A stretch of DNA of 64,000 bases from VFZP01 sp043755595 (GTDB lineage Bacteria > Acidobacteriota > Terriglobia > Bryobacterales > Bryobacteraceae). Shown piece by piece: positions 59,632 through 64,000 of the stretch. The notes beneath the pieces are model-generated. The model was not told the origin of the DNA. It worked only from the letters and a program-made list of their open reading frames with translations, and did not search any database. How positions within the stretch are numbered: the first letter of the stretch is position 1; the number at the start of each line of letters is the position of its first letter. Location of the stretch: positions 12,960 to 76,959 of the forward strand of contig JAYUSQ010000275.1 in the NCBI GenBank assembly GCA_043755595.1, read 5' to 3'. Both the position numbers and the translations under genes were made by a program.

Positions 59632-60249
59632 ATGCAAAAGTTAAAAGCCTTCCAGTCCCGCTTGCTGCCGATGCCGATCGATAACATCGATACGGACCAG
59701 ATCATCCCCGCGCGGTTTCTGAAGACGACCACTAAGGACGGGCTCGACAAGCAGTTGTTCTGTGACTGGCGTTACGACGCACAGGGCAATCCGAAACCGG
59801 ACTTCGTTCTGAACACTCCGCAGGCCAAAGGGGCCGAGGTCTTGTTGGCCGGTGATAATTTCGGTTGCGGCTCCTCCCGCGAACACGCCCCCTGGGCGCT
59901 CACTCAGTTTGGATTCCGCGCCGTCATCAGCACCTCCTTTGCCGATATCTTCAAGAGTAACTCTTTGAAGAACGGTTTACTGCCCATCGTGGTGGACAAG
60001 GCCACTCACGCCAAGCTATTCGCGGCCGCGGCTGCCGACGATCAGGTCTCGGTTGGCATCGATTTGGGGACGCAACGAATCACGTTGCCCGACGGCTCTT
60101 CGGTTGAATTTCCCGTCGATCCCTTCTCCCGGCACTGCCTGATGGAAGGAATCGACGAGTTGGGCTATATCCAGCAGCATGAGACTCAGATTGCCGCTTT
60201 TGAGAAGGGCCGCCTCTCGACTCTAAACACACTCTCAGTGGCGGTCTAA
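59632..60249 (+). CDS. leuD: 3-Isopropylmalate dehydratase small subunit
   Basis: A 205-residue swivel-domain partner of LeuC. The blocks LPMPIDNIDTDQIIPARFLK, GDNFGCGSSREHAPWAL and FADIFKSNSLKNGLLPIVV are family signatures; the serine in GCGSSREH belongs to the active site. An AAGGAG lies shortly upstream of the ATG at 59632, 19 bp after leuC. The gene converges on the formyltransferase-like gene with a 4-bp overlap. Confidence 0.96.
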   Translation: MQKLKAFQSRLLPMPIDNIDTDQIIPARFLKTTTKDGLDKQLFCDWRYDAQGNPKPDFVLNTPQAKGAEVLLAGDNFGCGSSREHAPWALTQFGFRAVISTSFADIFKSNSLKNGLLPIVVDKATHAKLFAAAAADDQVSVGIDLGTQRITLPDGSSVEFPVDPFSRHCLMEGIDELGYIQQHETQIAAFEKGRLSTLNTLSVAV

Positions 60250-61214
60250 CTCTGGTTGGCGGCGGCTTGGCGGCGCGGCCGCATTGAAATTACTTTGCCT
60301 GGGGCGCGGCTCTCATTCACTCGGAACGGCAGCGCCTCCGGGAAGGGATGAAGGTTGTCTCCCGCCGCCGGGCATTCGTCCTCGTCGGCAGGGGAGATTT
60401 CAGCCAACTTGTTGCGGGTCGACAACGTCAGCCGCAAATCGGACCACGTGCTCAACCGTCCGCCGCGCGCTTCGAAATCAAGACGGTCGCGCAGAGTGGG
60501 CAAGCCGCAATAACTAGCCTCGACTTCCGGAGGCCCTGCCAGCGTTCTCCCCGCTAACAACCTCTGCGTGGCGTCGACTGCCAACTCAGGATACCGGTGC
60601 GCCGCCCATACCTGAAAGGACAGCATTGACTTCGTAACCCGCGGATGCGCTTCCCGCTGCGCCAGGATGGTTCTTCCTTGCGGAGTGCGTGCCTGAATCT
60701 CAAAGCTTTGCCCAAGCGGCTCGTCTCGCAACCGCCCCCAGAGATAAGGAAACAGGCCACGGCACGAGGGCAACATCGACGAATGATGCGCGATCACACC
60801 CGAACCGGGAATATCCAGAATTTCGGGACTCAGTGTCACCGGCGCTAACACATGCAGAACGTCGCACCGGCTGGACCGCAGAAAGGTCTGCATTTCCGCG
60901 CCGTTTGGATTCTGGATGCTACGAACCACCAGGCCATGGGCATGGGCCATCTCATCCCAAGTCCTGGGCTCTGCGACCCTGCGCTTGCGCTCAAGGGCGG
61001 AGAACAACGCCAGGCGTAGCGCATTGCCAACGCCAAATACTCTTGAGTACCAGAGCTTTTGGATCACGCCGCCGTACTGATTCGGCCCAGCCGGGATGAC
61101 AGCGACGTGGGTGACCAGTAAGCCACGTCTTTCCATTAGGGAAATCGTACGGTGCCAGGCAGGCAAAGCAAAGACGCGTTCGTCTTCGACGAGTAGGGCA
61201 ATCAACTTCGTCAT
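60246..61214 (-). CDS. Formyltransferase-fold protein with altered catalytic triad
   Basis: A 322-residue protein whose central part resembles the formyl_trans_N fold of methionyl-tRNA or GAR formyltransferases: DVLHVLAPVTLSPEILDIPG, then GVIAHHSSMLPSCRG (family: G-x-x-N-x-H-x-S-L-L-P-x-x-R-G), then LFPYLWGRLRDEPLGQSFEI. The catalytic Asn of the family is replaced by Ala142 while His144 remains, and the region of the catalytic Asp (usually LDTG) reads RTPQGRTIL. So 10-formyl-THF chemistry is doubtful; a different acyl donor or a non-enzymatic role is possible. Relatives act in surface-sugar modification, which fits the membrane glycosyltransferase-like gene 87 bp upstream. ATG at 61214. Confidence 0.62.
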   Translation of the reverse strand: MTKLIALLVEDERVFALPAWHRTISLMERRGLLVTHVAVIPAGPNQYGGVIQKLWYSRVFGVGNALRLALFSALERKRRVAEPRTWDEMAHAHGLVVRSIQNPNGAEMQTFLRSSRCDVLHVLAPVTLSPEILDIPGSGVIAHHSSMLPSCRGLFPYLWGRLRDEPLGQSFEIQARTPQGRTILAQREAHPRVTKSMLSFQVWAAHRYPELAVDATQRLLAGRTLAGPPEVEASYCGLPTLRDRLDFEARGGRLSTWSDLRLTLSTRNKLAEISPADEDECPAAGDNLHPFPEALPFRVNESRAPGKVISMRPRRQAAANQS

Positions 61215-61301
61215 TGTGGACCTAGTATAAGGTCAAAGGGCACTAGGACGGAAGAGGGAGTGAGTACTTAAGAATACCAGTACTTTTCGGGGCGTAGCAT
61301 C

Positions 61302-62786
61302 TCAGTCTGTACTGATGGGCAGTCCCGCGACTGTGACCGGATTGTAGGTTACCACCGCGAAGTAGTAGCCTTTAGCCAGGCCCAGTTTCCGCAGTTTGGC
61401 CTGCGCATCGGCAATACTATCGACCATGTGAAAGTTGCGTTCCGAGAGCAGGAGGAGCGCTGGTTCGGCCATACCAATGGTAGGGTTGCGCTGCAGAAAA
61501 AGCATCTGCTCCAACCCAACCTGATACTGGACAATCCGGGCGATCTCGGGCGCGGCCTGATCGGCATCGAATCGCACCCGCATAAACGTGTAGAAGCAGA
61601 GCGCGACGGTTAGTACGCCGCAAGCAACGTCCAGCCGGCGATTGCTCCAGGCGCGCGCCGTCAGGCACATAGCCAACGCGCATCCTAACAATGGCGCGGC
61701 CTTTAAAACGGCAAAGCGATTGCCAGCGGTGTGATTGAGCAAGAGTAGATTGTCGAGCGCGACTGGTATCGCCAGGCACCAGAACAACGTCCACACGCTG
61801 GACGGGAGTTTGACGCCTGGGCGCCCTCGGCCGAGTGCAAAACAGATCCCACTCCAGACAAACGGAACTACCAGCGGTAAGAATCCCAGATAGTAATTTC
61901 GGAAGATCAACGAGTAAGTCAGGCTATCCCGGATCGAAAAAGTCGATGAGTCGTTCGCCAGACCCGCGCGCATCAGGTACTTCGTCTGGATAGATTCCAA
62001 AAGCGCCGGCCATCCGGCAATGCCCGAATAAGTTACCAAAGTGATGGCGAGCGCCACGGCGGCCGGGACCGGCAATGCCGCGATCAGGCGCCATTGCCGG
62101 CGGCGGAGCCAGATCACTGTCAGTGGAATCGCGGCCAGGAACCCGAGCCAATCGGTGTAACAGATCGTGAAGCCGGCCAATGCGATCAGCCACGGCCGCG
62201 GCACCGGCCTCACGGCTTCGGCCAACAACCCCATCCACAGCGGAATGCTCAGGATCAGTGGAAAATAGGCAGCGCCGAAATAGAGAAGGCTGGCTGGGCT
62301 CAGCAGGAATACCGCCGCCGCAATCAGCGAGGGCGCGCGAGAGTCGCCGCCCGCTCCCCACGCCGTCCGGATCGCACTGGCGAAAGCCCAGGCGCCGAGT
62401 GACGAGAGCAGCATCATCAGCAGCCGCAGCGGGAAGATCGATGCGCCTTGTCCGAGCACTTGAAAAAACAGAAACGAGAGATAAAAAGCGAATGGTGGAA
62501 ACGACAGGAAGTAAGTATTACCCCGGTCATCCAGCACCGAGGCCGTTCCGTGTTGAATCTTCAGATCGGGCGGATTCGGCCAGTTGGTCACCAACGAATA
62601 GTGATTCGCCGCCAGCCCGGTCATCTGCCAAACGCGCGTCACCAAAGCGGTGTGGCTGGTCAGCCAGTCATGTGTCGAGACAATTTCGCCAATCCGCGGC
62701 AGCCGCATCACCAAAGCCAATACGATCAGGCCCGCTAACGGAAGCCACTTAGGCAAGCTTGGCTTCGAGCTCTGCCCATCGTGCAT
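61302..62786 (-). CDS. GT-C-type membrane glycosyltransferase-like protein
   Basis: A 494-residue polytopic protein (about ten TM segments). After TM1 (LAGLIVLALVMRLPRIGEIV) comes an acidic and His motif in the first loop (THDWLTSHTALVTRVW), the layout of PMT/ArnT-type GT-C enzymes that use lipid-linked sugars. Other segments include FLSFPPFAFYLSFLFFQVLG and PLILSIPLWMGLLAEAV. The soluble C-terminus (about 420-494) carries VGLEQMLFLQRNPTIGMAEP. Acceptor unknown. The ATG at 62786 overlaps the 3' end of the ABC-F gene by 38 bp, so the two are coupled. Confidence 0.72.
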   Translation of the reverse strand: MHDGQSSKPSLPKWLPLAGLIVLALVMRLPRIGEIVSTHDWLTSHTALVTRVWQMTGLAANHYSLVTNWPNPPDLKIQHGTASVLDDRGNTYFLSFPPFAFYLSFLFFQVLGQGASIFPLRLLMMLLSSLGAWAFASAIRTAWGAGGDSRAPSLIAAAVFLLSPASLLYFGAAYFPLILSIPLWMGLLAEAVRPVPRPWLIALAGFTICYTDWLGFLAAIPLTVIWLRRRQWRLIAALPVPAAVALAITLVTYSGIAGWPALLESIQTKYLMRAGLANDSSTFSIRDSLTYSLIFRNYYLGFLPLVVPFVWSGICFALGRGRPGVKLPSSVWTLFWCLAIPVALDNLLLLNHTAGNRFAVLKAAPLLGCALAMCLTARAWSNRRLDVACGVLTVALCFYTFMRVRFDADQAAPEIARIVQYQVGLEQMLFLQRNPTIGMAEPALLLLSERNFHMVDSIADAQAKLRKLGLAKGYYFAVVTYNPVTVAGLPISTD

Positions 62787-64000
62787 AGAGCTGTTCCACC
62801 TCCGCTTGCGATGTTTGCACGTCGTCGTAAACCTGATGCAGCCGGGCAGCGTCGCTGACGATCTCGGGCGCCTGCAGCAACGCTTGCCGCTCCTTCAACA
62901 CGGCCTCGGTCGCGTGAATCTTATCCTCGATCCGCTCCCACTCGCGCGCCTCAAGATAAGATAGCTTCTTCTTTGGCGGCGCGGGGGTTTCGGCGCCCGA
63001 TCGCGGAGCGGCGGGTTTGGCCGCCGCCAGTTTCTTCGTCTGCCTTTGGGCTTGCTCCCATTGCGCATAGTCCGCATACAGCGTGAGAACGCCGTTGGGT
63101 TCAAAGGCAAGGATGGACGTCGCCACACGGTCCAGCAGGTAACGGTCGTGAGTGACTAGTAACATCGCGCCTGGGAATTCGAGCAAGCTCTCTTCCAGCA
63201 CCTCAAGCGTGGCGATGTCCAAGTCATTCGTCGGTTCGTCCAGTAGTAACACGTCGGCCTCGCGTAGCATGAGGCGCGCAATCAGCACCCGCGCCCGTTC
63301 GCCGCCCGACAGATTGCGCGTCACCACGTCTAACTGGTCTTCGTGAAACAGAAATCGTTTGGCCCACCCGGCCACATGTTGCACCCGATCACGATAAATG
63401 ACTGAGTCGCCATGCGGGGCCAACGCGCGCCGCAGCGGCACGTCAAGGTCGAGCTGGTCCCGATTCTGGTCGAAGTAGACCATGCGCAGGTTGTCGGCGC
63501 GAAAAATCTCACCGGCGCCCGGCTCGATCTCGCCGAGAAAAAGCCGGAGCAGACTGGTCTTACCGGCTCCGTTGCCGCCCAGCAGGCCAATGCGAACGCC
63601 CGGCGACATCTTCAGATTCAGGCCGGAAAAAAGCGCGCGCTCACCCATTTGGCAAGTGACGTCCGTCGCTTCCAGCAGCCGTTTGGTTTGGCGGTCCGAC
63701 GCCGCGAACTCAATGCGGGCCGTGCCGGACCTACGCCGTTCACTAACATCGGACAGATCGCCGATCAAGCGGTGAGCTTCATCAATACGTGCTTTGGATT
63801 TTGTCGTGCGCGCCTTGGCGCCGCGCCGCAGCCATTCGATTTCGCGCTTAACCTTGGTCTGTAACGAGACTTCGAGTTTGGCCTGCGACGATTGGAACTC
63901 GGCTCGCTTCTCCAGGAAAGCGCTATAAGCGCCCGATGAGCGAAACAACCCGTCGGGATAGACCTTGTTGAGTTCGGCCATCGACGTCGACACGTTCTCA
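62749..64000 (-). CDS. ABC-F family ATPase (Uup-like), 5' end outside the window
   Basis: About 417 residues of the C-terminal two-thirds. The visible part starts in the inter-domain linker (NKVYPDGLFRSSGAYSAFLE, then REIEWLRRGAKARTTKSKAR, the signature of Uup-type linkers). The second ABC domain follows: Walker A GGNGAGKTS, ABC signature LSGGERARV, Walker B LLLDEPTNDLD and switch TDHR-like VTHDRYLLD. A charged coiled-coil C-terminal domain (WERIEDKIHATEAVLKERQ) matches the DNA-binding tail of Uup. ABC-F proteins act on ribosomes or replication intermediates without TM domains. The frame is open to the last base, so the first ABC domain lies beyond the window. Confidence 0.93.
   Translation of the reverse strand, partial: ENVSTSMAELNKVYPDGLFRSSGAYSAFLEKRAEFQSSQAKLEVSLQTKVKREIEWLRRGAKARTTKSKARIDEAHRLIGDLSDVSERRRSGTARIEFAASDRQTKRLLEATDVTCQMGERALFSGLNLKMSPGVRIGLLGGNGAGKTSLLRLFLGEIEPGAGEIFRADNLRMVYFDQNRDQLDLDVPLRRALAPHGDSVIYRDRVQHVAGWAKRFLFHEDQLDVVTRNLSGGERARVLIARLMLREADVLLLDEPTNDLDIATLEVLEESLLEFPGAMLLVTHDRYLLDRVATSILAFEPNGVLTLYADYAQWEQAQRQTKKLAAAKPAAPRSGAETPAPPKKKLSYLEAREWERIEDKIHATEAVLKERQALLQAPEIVSDAARLHQVYDDVQTSQAEVEQLYARWAELEAKLA

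Overview
The window is about 64 kb of moderately GC-rich, gene-dense bacterial chromosome. I see no rRNA or tRNA genes, no CRISPR array and no intact mobile element. The best guess for the source is an acidobacterium of the Solibacter/Bryobacter kind. That is an inference from content: very large TonB-dependent receptors with an N-terminal carboxypeptidase-regulatory-like domain, Tat-exported Gfo/Idh oxidoreductases and sulfatases, ThuA and PQQ-propeller proteins, small secreted beta-rich proteins, and complete his and leu operons. No ribosomal marker is present to confirm it.

Layout. 1-7.3 kb (+): the 3' end of priA, then a tightly packed run with a GNAT acetyltransferase, a SPOUT RNA methyltransferase, glutamate dehydrogenase, mutS, a truncated alpha/beta hydrolase and anmK. 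7.3-9.2 kb: a secreted double alpha/beta-hydrolase. 9.2-17.3 kb (-): dnaB, then a tetR-MFP-RND-tolC efflux operon read toward dnaB, with a double palindrome upstream of tetR. 17.5-19.6 kb (+): a secreted metzincin-like protease with fibronectin-III domains. 19.6-22.6 kb: a sugar-type oxidoreductase and an amidohydrolase divergent from a zinc alcohol dehydrogenase. 22.6-26.4 kb (+): a redoxin-DsbD-alpha fusion with an in-frame UGA, then prmC, dinB and an FMN reductase. 26.4-27.0 kb: remnants of an IS3-type transposase and of a TonB receptor, directly abutting a sulfatase. 28.6-32.5 kb: a small secreted protein and a full-length TonB receptor converging on a strong terminator. 32.7-36.0 kb (-): a methyltransferase, a GT2 glycosyltransferase and a polytopic membrane protein. 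36.1-39.3 kb (+): two coupled exported proteins. 39.3-41.8 kb (-): a two-component system. 41.9-49.8 kb (+): a regulatory-domain protein, then a his operon (hisI-G-D-C-HAD-B-H-F-A) headed by a His-rich leader peptide and attenuator. 49.8-55.0 kb: PQQ-propeller and ThuA proteins, a DUF885-like protein and an ABC exporter. 55.1-60.2 kb: leuA-leuB-(antisense Uma2)-leuC-leuD. 60.2-64 kb (-): a formyltransferase-like protein, a membrane glycosyltransferase-like protein and the 3' part of an ABC-F ATPase.

The two strongest non-routine signals are these. (1) A probable selenoprotein at 22622-23707. The first Cys of a CPYC redox motif is replaced by UGA, the frame stays open for another 281 codons, and a perfect 7-bp hairpin with a GUG loop lies 14 nt downstream, where a bacterial SECIS belongs. 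(2) A classical-looking his attenuator at 42740-42910. It has an extended -10 promoter, a 24-codon leader ORF with an HRYHHHH run, mutually exclusive antiterminator and terminator helices, and then the his genes.

Other points of note: a HAD phosphatase embedded in the his operon as a candidate histidinol-phosphatase; a LeuA that ends before its leucine-sensing domain; a Uma2 nuclease-family gene antisense inside the leu operon; and an alpha/beta hydrolase that seems to have lost its nucleophile elbow by an internal in-frame deletion. Start codons were chosen by family alignment, overlap geometry and Shine-Dalgarno-like sequences. All family calls come from reading motifs, not from searches.
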